NCBI GenBank assembly: GCA_040005635.1 | Contig: JBDTYM010000002.1 | Location: 39,101 to 103,100, forward strand | Direction: 5' to 3' | Length of the DNA: 64,000 nucleotides | Source of the DNA: Dokdonella_A sp040005635 | GTDB taxonomy: Bacteria > Pseudomonadota > Gammaproteobacteria > Xanthomonadales > Rhodanobacteraceae | Shown here: positions 25,668 to 36,227 of the stretch, one piece after another | Layout: each line of letters starts with the position of its first letter | Numbering within the stretch: position 1 is the stretch's first letter | Notes under the pieces: model-generated | Databases searched by the model: none | Told to the model about the DNA's origin: nothing | Seen by the model: only the letters and a program-made list of their open reading frames with translations | Made by a program: the position numbers and the translations under genes

Positions 25668-28100
25668 TCATTTCGCGTTCGTTTCCGAGCCGTTTCCGGA
25701 CGATGACTTCGGCATGACCGCTGGCGCTGCAGCCAGCACGGAGGGTGGCAACGCGCGCTCGCCGGCCAGCCGCCGCGCCTGCGCGAGAGCGCTCACTGCC
25801 GCCTGCTCCTGCTTCAGCGCACGGTAGAGTTCGGCTTGCAGCAGGGCCGAATCGAAATCGGATTCGGCGTAACGCGACACCAGCGCGATCACGATGCCAG
25901 CCTGTTCCAGCTCGCCTCGCGCCAGCAGGAAGCGGCCGTAGGAGCCAGCGACTTCGCGCAGCACATCCGGCACGCTCCAGCGCTTGGCCATGCCGAGGGC
26001 CTGCTCGAAGAACGCGCGAGCCGCGCTGGCGTCCTGCCCGGCCGCCGCCTGCTCGGCCTGGATCAGGCGCGCCGCGAGAGCGACCGAATCGTCGTTCGAC
26101 GTCGCCGCCCAATCGACGAACGCGCGCGCCTCGGTGTCGGCTTCGTGCGCCCGTTGCAACCTGTCGAGACTGCGCACCACGGTCTGCCAGGCGCCGGCGC
26201 GATGAACGCCGGACCCCGGCGCGGCGAGCTCGGTGAGGGCCTGCCGGGCGAGCAGCAGCGCGGTCGCCGCTTGTCCGCTGGCCAGCTCCAGCCGAGCCTG
26301 GCTCGCATGCGCGATGCCGCGTTCGGCAGTGAATGAATCGCCGCCCGATTCCTGCAGCGCGCGATCGAGGATCGCGCGTTCCTCCGCATAGCGGCCGCTG
26401 AGCTCGAGCGCGTTCGCTCGCTCCAGGTAGGCCTGCAGGCGCGTGCCGGCGTGCTCGACGCGCACCAGCTGCGCCATCGCGCGATTGCTCGCGTCCAGTG
26501 CCTCCAGCGGATGCAGCAAGGTGATCCAGGCCGTGCTTTCGTTGATCAGCGAGTTGACGTACTCGTCGATCATGCCGAAGCGTTCGAAGCGGCGGCCGAT
26601 GCGCTGCTGGGTTGCCACGACTTCGGCATAGCGGCCCTGCAGCGCCTGCAAATTGCTTTCGTTGCCTTCGATCTGCGCGAGCAGGATCGCGTCGACCGCG
26701 AGATTCGCCGCAATCTTCGCGCGCGCGAAATCGGCGCCGGCCGGATCGTACTGCTCCTGGATCAGATGCACGATACCGCGGTCGTTGTAGGCGCGCGCGA
26801 GATCGCCGGGCAGGTCACGTCGTTCCAGCAGCGCGATCGCCTCGTCGCAGGTCGCTGCCGCCGCGTCGGCACGACCGAGCCGCGCCAGCGCCACACAGCG
26901 GCTGCGTTGGGCGCGTGCGCGCAGCAGCGGATCGGCTTCCGCCGACACCTCGGCGACGAGCCCGGCCAGCTGCGTTTCGGCTGCTTCGGAATCGCCGAGA
27001 TCGGCGTCGATCTGCGCGCGCCGCAGGCGAACTTGTGGACTTTGCCGCAACGCCGGCGCGGCAGCGTCGATCTGCGCCCGCGCCTCAACCGGCTGGTGCG
27101 CCAGCCTTGCCGCGTCGATGTGTTGCAGCAGCTCGGCTTCGGACAGATGCGTGGCATCGTCGAGCGCGGCAGGCGCGCGCCGTGCGAGCAACACCAGCAG
27201 ACGATCGCCCAGCTTGCCCGCAGCGGCGATGACGTTGTCCGCCTGCGCTTCGACAGCTCGCGTCTGACCGTCTGCGTCGATCAGTTCGGCGCGCACGATC
27301 CAGTCCGTGCCGGAACGGCGCACCACCGGCACGATCAGGCGACTCTGCTCGGTGACGCCGCGCAAACTTGCGATGGCCGCATCGCGCCCGCTGCCGGCCG
27401 GCACCAGGCGGACCACATTGTCGCTCGGCAGCACGGCGAGACCGGCAGTTCCCAGACGCGTCGCGATGATGTCCATCAGACCGAGCCGCAGCCAGGCATC
27501 CTCGGGCGACGCCACCACTTCGGCCGGCAGCACGGCGATCACGCCGACCGGTCGATCGGCCGCTGCGGCCACCGCCTCCGGCACGAGTCGGGCCGGCGGC
27601 CGCGCCGCGAAGTAGGCGACGACGCCAAGGACCAGGGTCAGTGCAAGCCCGATCCCGATCAGGAGCGCCATCGTGGGTGGACGTTTTCGGCGCTCTGCCG
27701 TAGCCAGCGAGTCGGCGGGCACATCCGCCGCGATCGTCTTGGCAGCGACGATCTCCTGCGCAGGCGCTGCTCCCTCGGACTCATCGACGATCTGCGTCGG
27801 TGCGGTCCAGCGATAGCCGAAACGCGGCACCGTGCGCAGGAAGCGCTGGTTCTCGCCATCGTCGCCGATCGCTCGACGCGCGGTCAGGATGGTCTTGCCG
27901 AGCGCCGCATCGCTGACGCTGACCTTGCCCCACACCGCTGCGACCAGTTCGTCGCGGCCGACGGCGCGATCACGATGCTGGATCAGGTAGGCGATGCAGT
28001 CGAAGACCAGTGGCGCCAGGCTGACCGGCTTGCCGTCGCGCAGCAGCGTGCGCTGCGAAAAATGGATCGTGCAGTCGCTGAAATGTACGCCCTGAGCCAT
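25668..28100 (-). CDS. CadC-like membrane-anchored winged-helix regulator with TPR-type sensor
   Basis: 810 residues. Residues 1-100 form an OmpR-type winged helix (FSDCTIHFSQRTLLRDG, ending RTVPRFGYRW). One membrane segment lies at about 143-166. The C-terminal periplasmic part starts with a region resembling adenylate-cyclase/TPR regulators (VIAVLPAEV, LRLGLMDIIATRLG) and continues as Ala- and Leu-rich helical repeats to the end. No receiver domain is present, so signal passes directly across the membrane as in CadC/ToxR. It lies upstream of, and on the same strand as, secreted protein A, a possible target. The signal is unknown. Confidence 0.85.
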   Translation of the reverse strand: MAQGVHFSDCTIHFSQRTLLRDGKPVSLAPLVFDCIAYLIQHRDRAVGRDELVAAVWGKVSVSDAALGKTILTARRAIGDDGENQRFLRTVPRFGYRWTAPTQIVDESEGAAPAQEIVAAKTIAADVPADSLATAERRKRPPTMALLIGIGLALTLVLGVVAYFAARPPARLVPEAVAAAADRPVGVIAVLPAEVVASPEDAWLRLGLMDIIATRLGTAGLAVLPSDNVVRLVPAGSGRDAAIASLRGVTEQSRLIVPVVRRSGTDWIVRAELIDADGQTRAVEAQADNVIAAAGKLGDRLLVLLARRAPAALDDATHLSEAELLQHIDAARLAHQPVEARAQIDAAAPALRQSPQVRLRRAQIDADLGDSEAAETQLAGLVAEVSAEADPLLRARAQRSRCVALARLGRADAAAATCDEAIALLERRDLPGDLARAYNDRGIVHLIQEQYDPAGADFARAKIAANLAVDAILLAQIEGNESNLQALQGRYAEVVATQQRIGRRFERFGMIDEYVNSLINESTAWITLLHPLEALDASNRAMAQLVRVEHAGTRLQAYLERANALELSGRYAEERAILDRALQESGGDSFTAERGIAHASQARLELASGQAATALLLARQALTELAAPGSGVHRAGAWQTVVRSLDRLQRAHEADTEARAFVDWAATSNDDSVALAARLIQAEQAAAGQDASAARAFFEQALGMAKRWSVPDVLREVAGSYGRFLLARGELEQAGIVIALVSRYAESDFDSALLQAELYRALKQEQAAVSALAQARRLAGERALPPSVLAAAPAVMPKSSSGNGSETNAK

Positions 28101-28170
28101 GCCGGAAGATTACCAGCGGCCTGCCGTTCGCGTGGCCGCCGGAAGCGGAGCGGACGGTCAGTGCCAATCG

Positions 28171-29535
28171 CTAGTAGGCAAACTCGCCGAACAGCGGATC
28201 GACGCTGCCTTGCCACGGCCCATGAAACAGTTCGAGCTTGCGTTCGGCCGGCGTCTGGTTCGCATCGACGATCTGCAGCAAGGCATCGAGGAAGATGCTC
28301 TCGTCGGCGCCGTGACTGTTCGCCCGCGCGCGGCGTTGCAGGCCATGGGCGGCGATCTTCACCGCTTCGGTCGCCAGCTCGTGCACGGTGCCGCTGCGAA
28401 ACGGAAGTTTCAACGCGTGCTTGGGCACGCCGTCGCGCAATGCATGCCGCTCTGCGCGTGTGAAATCTTTGACCAGATCCCACGCCGCATCGAGCGCTGT
28501 CTGGTCGTACAGCAGGCCGACCCAGAATGCCGGCAATGCGCACAGGCGATTCCACGGACCGCCGTCGGCGCCGCGCATCTCGAGGAATTTCTTCATGCGC
28601 ACTTCCGGAAACGCGGTCGTCATGTGATCGGCCCAGTCGCGCAGGGTCGGTTTCGCGCCGGGCAGCTCGGCCAGTTCGCCGGCCATGAAGCGCTTGAACG
28701 ACTTGCCGGCCAGATCGACGTATTCGCCGTCGCGATAGCTGAAGTACATCGGCACGTCGAGCAGGTAGTCGACATAGCGCTCGTAGCCGAAGCCGTCTTC
28801 GAAGACGAAGTCGAGCATGCCGGTGCGACCGGCATCGGTATCGGTCCAGATGTGCGAGCGATAACTCTGATAGCCGTTCGGCTTGCCCTCGGTGAATGGC
28901 GAGTCGGCGAACAGCGCGGTCGCGATGGGCTGCAAGGCGAGGCCGACACGGAATTTCTTCACCATGTCCGCTTCGCTGGCGAAGTCGAGATTGACCTGCA
29001 CCGTGCAGGTGCGCGTCATCATGTCCAGGCCGAGAGAACCGACCTTCGGCATGTAGTTGCGCATGATCTTGTAGCGCCCTTTCGGCATCCACGGCATTTC
29101 GTCGCGGCGCCATTTCGGCTGGAATCCCATGCCGAGAAAACCGACGCCGATCTCGTCGGCGACCGTCTTCACCTCGCGCAGGTGCTGCGACACTTCGGCG
29201 CAGGTCTCGTGAATGGTTTCCAGCGGCGCGCCGGAGAGCTCGAGCTGGCCGGCCGGCTCCAGCGTCACCGATGCGTTCTCGCGCGCGAGAGCGATCAACT
29301 TGCCGTGCTCCTCCACGCGCTGCCAGCCGAACCGCGTCATGCCTTCGAGCAACACGCCGATGCCTTGCGCTCCTTCCCAGGTCGGCGGACGCAGATCGTC
29401 GAGGCGAAAACCGAACTTTTCGTGTTCGGTACCGATACGCCATTCGCTCGGCGGCTTCTCGCCGGACGCGATGTAGTCGACCAGCTCGGCGCGGCCGGAA
29501 ATCGGGGTTTCTTTGACGACGGAAGGTCCGGACAC
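28171..29535 (-). CDS. gshA: Glutamate--cysteine ligase (plant/proteobacterial GCS2 type)
   Basis: 454 residues. First step of glutathione synthesis. The GCS2 signatures are clear: EWRIGTEHEKFGF near residue 31, LEPAGQLELSGAPL near 95, MTRTCTVQVNLDF near 157 and ADGGPWNRLCALPAFWVG. This is the type shared by alpha-proteobacteria, Xanthomonadales and plants, not the E. coli type. It stands alone on the minus strand, 165 bases downstream of the LysR gene. gshB is not in the window. Confidence 0.96.
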   Translation of the reverse strand: MSGPSVVKETPISGRAELVDYIASGEKPPSEWRIGTEHEKFGFRLDDLRPPTWEGAQGIGVLLEGMTRFGWQRVEEHGKLIALARENASVTLEPAGQLELSGAPLETIHETCAEVSQHLREVKTVADEIGVGFLGMGFQPKWRRDEMPWMPKGRYKIMRNYMPKVGSLGLDMMTRTCTVQVNLDFASEADMVKKFRVGLALQPIATALFADSPFTEGKPNGYQSYRSHIWTDTDAGRTGMLDFVFEDGFGYERYVDYLLDVPMYFSYRDGEYVDLAGKSFKRFMAGELAELPGAKPTLRDWADHMTTAFPEVRMKKFLEMRGADGGPWNRLCALPAFWVGLLYDQTALDAAWDLVKDFTRAERHALRDGVPKHALKLPFRSGTVHELATEAVKIAAHGLQRRARANSHGADESIFLDALLQIVDANQTPAERKLELFHGPWQGSVDPLFGEFAY

Positions 29536-29700
29536 AGCGCAGCCTCGACGGGGAGGCCGGCATCATGGGGCCTGCGCGGGTCGGTTAAAAGGGTGCCTGC
29601 CGCCACAGGGTGCCATCGGCTGTGCGCATCCGATCGGCGAAACCAGTCGCCGCGTCGACACGACTGCCGCCTTGCAATCGGCCGTCGGCGATCTGTGCTG

Positions 29701-30624
29701 CTATCGGTGCGCTGGCGGTGGTGACGGCCAGTTCTCGTTGAACCACGTCCTCGCCTCATCGACGAACGCGAGCTGCACGACCGACAGCGCGCGCTCCTGC
29801 GGATAGGCGAGCAGGATGCGCTGCAGTGGCAAGGCATCCGAGATCCTCTTGCGCACGAGCGGCTGGCCGTCATAGCTGAAATCGCCGTAGGGGCGCGAGT
29901 AGGCGACCGCGATGCCGAAATGGTTGGCGACCATGCTGCGTTGAAGTTCGAACGAGCCGGTGCTGACCGCACGTGTCGGCCGCACGTGGCATTGGTGGAA
30001 CAGTTCGAGCACGTGCTGCCAGCTCTGCGCCTGGCCGGTCATGATCAACGGTTCGCGTGCAAGTTCAGCCATGCTGACACTGTCGCGTCCAGCCAGCGCG
30101 TGGTCGGCCGGCAACAGGGCCTGCGGCGCCAGTTCGCACAGGATCGTCGTTGCCACCGTTGCCGGCAGGCCGAGGTCGTAGGTGATCGCGAGGTCGATCG
30201 CGCCCTCGTCGAGCCGGCGGCCGATCGTGTCGAAGCCTTCCTCGCGCACGATCACGTTGATCGCCGGCGACTTTGCGCGCAGGCGAGCAAGAATCGGCGG
30301 CACGCAGTACGGCGCCAGATCCTCGAAGCAGCCGAGCACGAATTCGCCGCTGAGCGCCGTGCTGTCGCCGGCGAGCGCCTCCAGCGCCTCGACCTCGCTC
30401 AGCACCAGCTTCGCCTTTGCGATCACGCTTTGCCCGAACGCGGTCAGCGACACGCCGGTACCGCGCTGGCGCACGAATACCTGCCGGCTGAAGTGATCCT
30501 CGATCTGCTTGATCGCCATCGAAATCGACGGCTGCGAGGTATGCAGGGCCTTCGCCGCCTCGGTGAGGTTGCCATGGCGCGCAGCGGCGATCGCGTAGCG
30601 CAGCTGGCGCAGGGTCAGATTCAT
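29701..30624 (-). CDS. LysR-family transcriptional regulator
   Basis: 307 residues. N-terminal winged helix-turn-helix (MNLTLRQLRYAIAAARHGN, HTSQPSISMAIKQIE) and a two-lobed periplasmic-binding-like effector domain from about residue 90 (SGEFVLGCFEDLAPYCVPP). The class suggests a CynR/OxyR-like small-effector sensor, but the ligand is unknown. It is divergent from the giant secreted protein at 30931 across a 306-base gap, so it may regulate that gene; regulation of gshA downstream is another option. Confidence 0.9.
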   Translation of the reverse strand: MNLTLRQLRYAIAAARHGNLTEAAKALHTSQPSISMAIKQIEDHFSRQVFVRQRGTGVSLTAFGQSVIAKAKLVLSEVEALEALAGDSTALSGEFVLGCFEDLAPYCVPPILARLRAKSPAINVIVREEGFDTIGRRLDEGAIDLAITYDLGLPATVATTILCELAPQALLPADHALAGRDSVSMAELAREPLIMTGQAQSWQHVLELFHQCHVRPTRAVSTGSFELQRSMVANHFGIAVAYSRPYGDFSYDGQPLVRKRISDALPLQRILLAYPQERALSVVQLAFVDEARTWFNENWPSPPPAHR

Positions 30625-30930
30625 CGGTGTCCTGAGCGAGACGGTGAGCGGTCGGCGATCTTACTGGGCGACGCGCGGTTCGCACGCCGGCGCGGCGCTG
30701 GCGCGTAGCGGTCCGAAGTGCCTGTCATTCGTTTTCCTGATGAGCCACCCAGCAATTCAATATTTTATTTTCAAGTCAGCATGGTTGCACACTCGGGACA
30801 ACCGCGAGACGGATAGACAGCTGGACGTCTATTTGCCGCCAGGGGAAATCAGCAGGCCTACTTCCGACTTTCCGCCGACGGCGCGCAGGCGCCTTCGTTC
30901 GTTTCCTTGCAAATCAACGGGCTCGGTCAG
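30625..30930. other. Divergent intergenic region with AT-rich island
   Basis: 306 bases without a gene. A distinctly AT-rich stretch lies at about 30751-30778 (CAATTCAATATTTTATTTTC) in otherwise GC-rich DNA. It probably contains the promoter for the LysR gene or the secreted protein B gene, and a LysR binding site. No clear T-N11-A box was settled on. Confidence 0.5.
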
Positions 30931-33900
30931 ATGACACTACAAAGCTATGTGCGGTTGCCACTCGTCGCTTCGCTCGCCGCACTGGCGACGCTGGCGACAG
31001 GCGCGACCACGGCACCACCGATTCGAATCACACCCGTCACGCATGTCGGCACGTCGACCAAGGTCGCATTGCACACGCAGTCGGACGGCACGCTGTACGA
31101 CCAGCTCACCAGCGGCAACGTCTACGGTGCCTTCGTCAATGAAGTGCTGGCGCCGGCCCCGACGGTCGGCAATACCGCGGTTGGTGCGGATGACTTCGTC
31201 GTCACCGACCCCTCCGGCTGGAGCGTGAGCTCGTTCGTGTTCAGCGCGTTCGGGCCGGGCGAAAGCGTGCCGCCGACCATCAGCCTCAATGTCTACGCGG
31301 ACGACGGCGCCGGCGCGCCGACGGCGGCTGCCACCTGTTCGGCAACGGCCACGCCGGTGGCGTATGCCGGTTCGCCGACCTATCAGATCACCGCCGCGCT
31401 GGCGACGCCGTGCGTATTGCCGGCCGGCGCCTACTGGGTGGCATGGTCCTTCGACGATGTCGACCTCGGCAGCGGCGTGTGGGGCTGGTGGGGACAGGGC
31501 ACCACGCTGCACAACTCGCCGGCCCTGTGGTGGAACATGGGCGGCAACTTCAGCCCGGCCTGCACCGACAGCTGGGGTACGTTCGCGCAGTGCGGCATCT
31601 ATGATTCGAGCCTGCAGGACTTCGGCTTTGCCGTGGTCGGCCACGTCAACGGCGACAGCAACGGTCTCTCGGTCAGCCTCGGGCTCGCTCCCTTCGGCGG
31701 CGACCCGGACGAGTGCGGCAGTTCGAGCAATCTCGAGGTCAACGTCGGCGACCAGGTCAACGTCTGCTACACGCTGACCAACGGCGGCACGCAGTCGCTC
31801 GCGTTCCAGTCGCTGGTCGACAGCGTCGATGGCGCGATCGTGATCTACGATCCCACCACGATCGCAGCAGGCCAGAGCCACCGCTATGTCCGCACGATCG
31901 TAGCGACCGGCGACAGCGACCGCAGCGCGACCTGGACCGGCTACGCGCAGATCGCCGCCTACGCCTACGACGATACGGTCACGCCGAACTTCATCGACAT
32001 CTCCGGCACTGGCACCGACACCGGCATCATCAATGGCGCTGGTGGCAGTTCGGACCCGAACAACATCGGCGAAGTGACCGCGGACTTCGCGCTGAGCTTC
32101 TACGGCCAGACCTCCACCGCCCTGTGCCTCAGCGCCGACGGCCTGATCCTTTTCAACGATCCGACCTGCGCGCCGCCGTCGCCCGGCACCAAGCCGCCTC
32201 CGGGTTATGCGTTCAACCAGGCGATTCCCGTCACCAACGTAAGCTCCTTCGGCATCGAGGTGCCGACGATCCTCGCGCCGTACTGGATGAACTTCGACAA
32301 TGGCCCGGGGCGCCTCTACACGCAGACGCTGGGAACCGCGCCGGATCGCACGTTCGTGGTGCAGTGGAACGGCGTCTACAGCTACGTGACGGCGACCGCG
32401 GGGGCGACGTTCGAAGTCGTCTTCTTCGAAAACAGCCCGACCCTCCGCTACGAATATCAGTCGACCGGATTCGGCGGCAATGGCGGCGACGACGGCGCCT
32501 GGGCAACGGTCGGCCTGCAAGGTGATCCGAATGGCCTGTACACGAGCTATTCGTATGCGCAGCCATCGCTGCACGCCAACTCGGCGATCCAGTGGAACTA
32601 CACCGCGTCGGTCAGCTCGAGCGCCGACAGCGGCTCGGTGCACGTCTCCGCCGGCGATCCGACTCTGGCCGTCGCGCAGACGCAGGTTTCGGCCGTGGTC
32701 GCTCCCGGCGCCAGCGCGACGCGCACGCTGTCGATCGCCAACGCCGGCAATCGCGATCTGCACTGGAATCTCGGCGAAGCGCCCGGCGGTTCGAGCGCGC
32801 ATTTCCCGAAGTCGCCGCGCTACGTGGCACCGTCGCCCGCATCGGCGATGTTGCCGGCTGCGTACACGAGCCTCGCCGGCGCGCGCAGTGCGCAACGTCC
32901 GCACCCGACAACGACTCCGCACGCGATTGCCGGCAGCGCCTTCGCGGTACCGACCTACGGCGTCAGTTCGCTGCTGCCGGGTCTGGTCACGTTCGATGCG
33001 TTGAGTCCCGCATCGACCTATACACCGATCAACGGCAGCGACGACTGGATCTATGCGGCCGGCTTCATCGGCAATGATTTCAGCAAGCTCTGGGCCATCA
33101 TCGAAGACAGCTGGATGTATGCGCCGGGTACCTACGGCACCATCGACGTGGCGACCGGCGTGTTCACCTCGCACGGCGTTATCGCCGGCGGCGCGACCTC
33201 GACCTGGGCCGGGCTGGTACAGGATCCGCTCAGCGGCATCGTCTATTCGGTCAACTTCGTCGATGCGCCCGGTACCGCGAACGCGACGCTGTACTCGATC
33301 GACCTCGACGCCGGACAGGCGAGCCGCATCGGACCGATCGACGGCCCTGGTGTCAACCCGATCCGCTTCATTCCGAGCATCGCGATCTCGCCGGCGGGCC
33401 TGATGTACGGCCTGGATCTGTTCGGCCAGACACTGCTCGCGATCGACAAGAGCAGCGGCGCGGCCAGCGTGATCGAGTCGTTCGGACTCAACGTCCAGTT
33501 CATCCAGTCGTTCGCGTTCGACAATCAGAGCGGCGATCTGTACTGGGCCGCGGTTTACGTCGACGGCGGCGGCAACACGGTTGGCGAGATGCGTGTCATC
33601 GATCCGCTCACGGCCGAGTCGCAGCCGATCGCGGCGTTCCCGCCGGCCGGCGAGTATCCGATCGACGAGATGAGCGCGCTGGCGATCGCCAGGCCTGCAC
33701 TCGGCTGCGCCGCACCAGGCGATGTGCCCTGGCTTTCGCTGAGTCCCGGCAGCGGCACGATCGCCGCCGGCGGCGCCGCGCAGGACGTCACCGTGTCGCT
33801 CGATGCGAGTGGGCTCAGCGACGGACTGCACCAGGCGACGATCTGCGTGTTCAGCGACGATCCGCATCACCGCACGATTCCGGTGCAGGTGTCTTTCGCG

Positions 33901-34557
33901 GTGACGAGCGAAACGCCGCTGTACGATCAGACCGTCGCCGATACCGCACTGCGCGCGTTCAACAACACCGTCGTGGCGCCGGCGGAAACCGAGGGCCTTT
34001 CCGCCGAAGGTGCCGACGATTTCGTCGTCAGCGGCAACGGCTGGTCGGTGACCGGCTTCCAGTTCACCGCGTATGGCAACGACGAGAATCCGCTGCCGCC
34101 GACGGTCAACCTGCGCATCCTGGCCGACAACGGCAATGGCCGACCCGCCACCGATGCGATCTGTTCGGCCACCGGCGTATCCGCGATCGCGCTGGACGCG
34201 GCGAACCAGATCGGCGTGTTCCTGCCTGCCGCATGCGATCTCCCCGCCGGCACCTACTGGGTCGCCTGGTCGTTCGCGAACGTCAACATCGCCTCGCCGA
34301 TCCTCGGCTTCTGGGGCGAGACCACCGAGCTGCACAACCAGCCTGCGGTCTGGCGCAACCCCGGCGGCATGCTCGGCTCGGGCTGTTCGGACTGGTCGAC
34401 CTTTGACCAATGCCCGAGCCAGTTCGATGCGACCGCGAAGGACTTCAGCTTCGGCGTGCTCGGCACGCCCGACACCACCGACTGCAGCGACGTCGTCTTC
34501 GCCGACGGCTTCGACGGCGCTGGCGGCGCCTGCGCAAAACGCACGCGGCAAGACTGA
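30931..34557 (+). CDS. Giant secreted protein B with duplicated domain and FADGFDG motif
   Basis: 1208 residues. Signal peptide (SYVRLPLVASLAALATLATGA). The same ADDFVV/GWSV/LPAGxYWVAW domain as in protein A occurs twice, at about 50-240 and 996-1185. Between them lie a TVTN-like segment (GDQVNVCYTLTNGG), a middle beta-rich region, a linker (TLSIANAGNRDLHWNLGEA), a propeller-like part and an Ig-like domain. The C-terminus reads CSDVVFADGFDGAGG plus a short basic tail. Similarity to protein A runs along the whole length, so they are paralogues. ATG 30931 directly precedes the signal peptide; no good Shine-Dalgarno is seen. No enzymatic motif is recognised. Confidence 0.85.
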   Translation: MTLQSYVRLPLVASLAALATLATGATTAPPIRITPVTHVGTSTKVALHTQSDGTLYDQLTSGNVYGAFVNEVLAPAPTVGNTAVGADDFVVTDPSGWSVSSFVFSAFGPGESVPPTISLNVYADDGAGAPTAAATCSATATPVAYAGSPTYQITAALATPCVLPAGAYWVAWSFDDVDLGSGVWGWWGQGTTLHNSPALWWNMGGNFSPACTDSWGTFAQCGIYDSSLQDFGFAVVGHVNGDSNGLSVSLGLAPFGGDPDECGSSSNLEVNVGDQVNVCYTLTNGGTQSLAFQSLVDSVDGAIVIYDPTTIAAGQSHRYVRTIVATGDSDRSATWTGYAQIAAYAYDDTVTPNFIDISGTGTDTGIINGAGGSSDPNNIGEVTADFALSFYGQTSTALCLSADGLILFNDPTCAPPSPGTKPPPGYAFNQAIPVTNVSSFGIEVPTILAPYWMNFDNGPGRLYTQTLGTAPDRTFVVQWNGVYSYVTATAGATFEVVFFENSPTLRYEYQSTGFGGNGGDDGAWATVGLQGDPNGLYTSYSYAQPSLHANSAIQWNYTASVSSSADSGSVHVSAGDPTLAVAQTQVSAVVAPGASATRTLSIANAGNRDLHWNLGEAPGGSSAHFPKSPRYVAPSPASAMLPAAYTSLAGARSAQRPHPTTTPHAIAGSAFAVPTYGVSSLLPGLVTFDALSPASTYTPINGSDDWIYAAGFIGNDFSKLWAIIEDSWMYAPGTYGTIDVATGVFTSHGVIAGGATSTWAGLVQDPLSGIVYSVNFVDAPGTANATLYSIDLDAGQASRIGPIDGPGVNPIRFIPSIAISPAGLMYGLDLFGQTLLAIDKSSGAASVIESFGLNVQFIQSFAFDNQSGDLYWAAVYVDGGGNTVGEMRVIDPLTAESQPIAAFPPAGEYPIDEMSALAIARPALGCAAPGDVPWLSLSPGSGTIAAGGAAQDVTVSLDASGLSDGLHQATICVFSDDPHHRTIPVQVSFAVTSETPLYDQTVADTALRAFNNTVVAPAETEGLSAEGADDFVVSGNGWSVTGFQFTAYGNDENPLPPTVNLRILADNGNGRPATDAICSATGVSAIALDAANQIGVFLPAACDLPAGTYWVAWSFANVNIASPILGFWGETTELHNQPAVWRNPGGMLGSGCSDWSTFDQCPSQFDATAKDFSFGVLGTPDTTDCSDVVFADGFDGAGGACAKRTRQD

Positions 34558-34566
34558 GCCATGCGC

Positions 34567-34589
34567 GCGGGGCGGCATGACCGCCCCGC
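34567..34589 (+). terminator. Strong hairpin after secreted protein B gene
   Basis: Perfect 9-bp stem GCGGGGCGG / CCGCCCCGC with loop CATGA, ten bases after the stop. No T-run follows, so it could be a Rho-type end or an RNA-stabilising hairpin. Confidence 0.5.
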
Positions 34590-34852
34590 CCGGACCGTCG
34601 CACCCCGGGCTGGTGCGACGCTGTTCACGCGCCGCGTGCACCAGGCAATCGACACGACCGCTCTCCGGCCCACATCGATGTAGCGTCGGGCACAACGGCA
34701 TTGCCTGCATTCGCCCTGCGTCGGCGACTCGGCGCAGCGATAGCGAGTAGCGACATCGATAACTTCGCCGGATCCGTCAACGCGAGCCGGCAAAGCCTGG
34801 CCTGTCGCGACGCGTTCGCCCTCTCCTTTCCAATGAGACTGCCGATCGTTCC

Positions 34853-35458
34853 ATGAGTCTGCGATTCGAAACCCTGCCCGACCCGACCGTGAGTTCCGCA
34901 CAGGCCTGCCAGATCCGCCGCGGGGTTCCCGCCGATGCGCAAGCCTTGTCGGCATTCGCCACGCGCACCTTCGTCGACACCTACGGCGAGTACAACCAAG
35001 CGCACAATCTGCGTCTGCATCTGACGGCCTCGTACGGCGTTCGGCAACAACGCGACGAACTCGCCGATGCGCACGTCACGACGCTGCTGGCGTATCGTGA
35101 CCAGCAACTCGCTGCCTTCGCCCAGGTCCGATGCGGCGAAGTGCCCGCCTGTGTCGCCGACGCCGCAGCGGTCGAGCTGCATCGCTTTTACGTCGATCGC
35201 GGCTGGCACGGCCGCGGTGTCAGCCAGCAGCTGCTCGGCGAAGCGTGCCGTGCCGCTCGCGCGTTCGGCGCGGCAACGCTGTGGCTGAAAGTATGGGAAC
35301 GCAATCCGCGCGCGATCGCCTTCTATGCGAAGTCGCACTTCGTCGACGTCGGCACCGCGGACTTCTTCGTCGGCAACGATCGCCAGACCGACCGCGTGCT
35401 GCAGCTCGCGCTCGTTGCGGACGTGAATGCCGTGTCCGCCGCGGCGCGCCTCGGCTGA
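34853..35458 (+). CDS. GNAT-family N-acetyltransferase
   Basis: 201 residues. GNAT fold with the acetyl-CoA binding motif A region VELHRFYVDRGWHGRGVSQQ and motif B WERNPRAIAFYAKSHFVDVG. This pattern resembles acetyltransferases acting on small amines or protein N-termini; the substrate is unknown. ATG 34853 is the first in-frame start. It is convergent with engB, ending on the base before engB's stop. Confidence 0.88.
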   Translation: MSLRFETLPDPTVSSAQACQIRRGVPADAQALSAFATRTFVDTYGEYNQAHNLRLHLTASYGVRQQRDELADAHVTTLLAYRDQQLAAFAQVRCGEVPACVADAAAVELHRFYVDRGWHGRGVSQQLLGEACRAARAFGAATLWLKVWERNPRAIAFYAKSHFVDVGTADFFVGNDRQTDRVLQLALVADVNAVSAAARLG

Positions 35459-36070
<612 letters not shown>

Positions 36071-36098
36071 GCGGGCAGGGATTCTTGGATAGGACGGT

Positions 36099-36127
36099 TT
36101 GACCGCCTTCGGCGGCACGGGGATAAT
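36099..36127 (+). promoter_or_regulatory. Sigma70-type promoter of cytochrome c4 / dsbA operon
   Basis: TTGACC and GATAAT are separated by exactly 17 bases, about 100 bases upstream of the cytochrome start, in the region divergent from engB. Confidence 0.7.
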
Positions 36128-36227
36128 TCCACGATTGTTCGTCGCAGCACGCGCATGCGCGATTTCACATGCACACTTCCGGATCGCGACGACCGCCGGT
36201 ATCCCCTCGAGTTTGTGGAGTAAGTGT

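Noticed and set aside
26451..28463. 670-residue plus-strand open frame
   Set aside because: Antisense to the CadC-like regulator, whose domains are clearly recognisable on the other strand.
28099..29724. 541-residue plus-strand open frame
   Set aside because: Antisense to gshA; no family signature.
30937..34710. 1257-residue open frame on the minus strand
   Set aside because: It is the complement of the secreted protein B gene; Arg/Ala-rich, no family pattern, an effect of high GC content.
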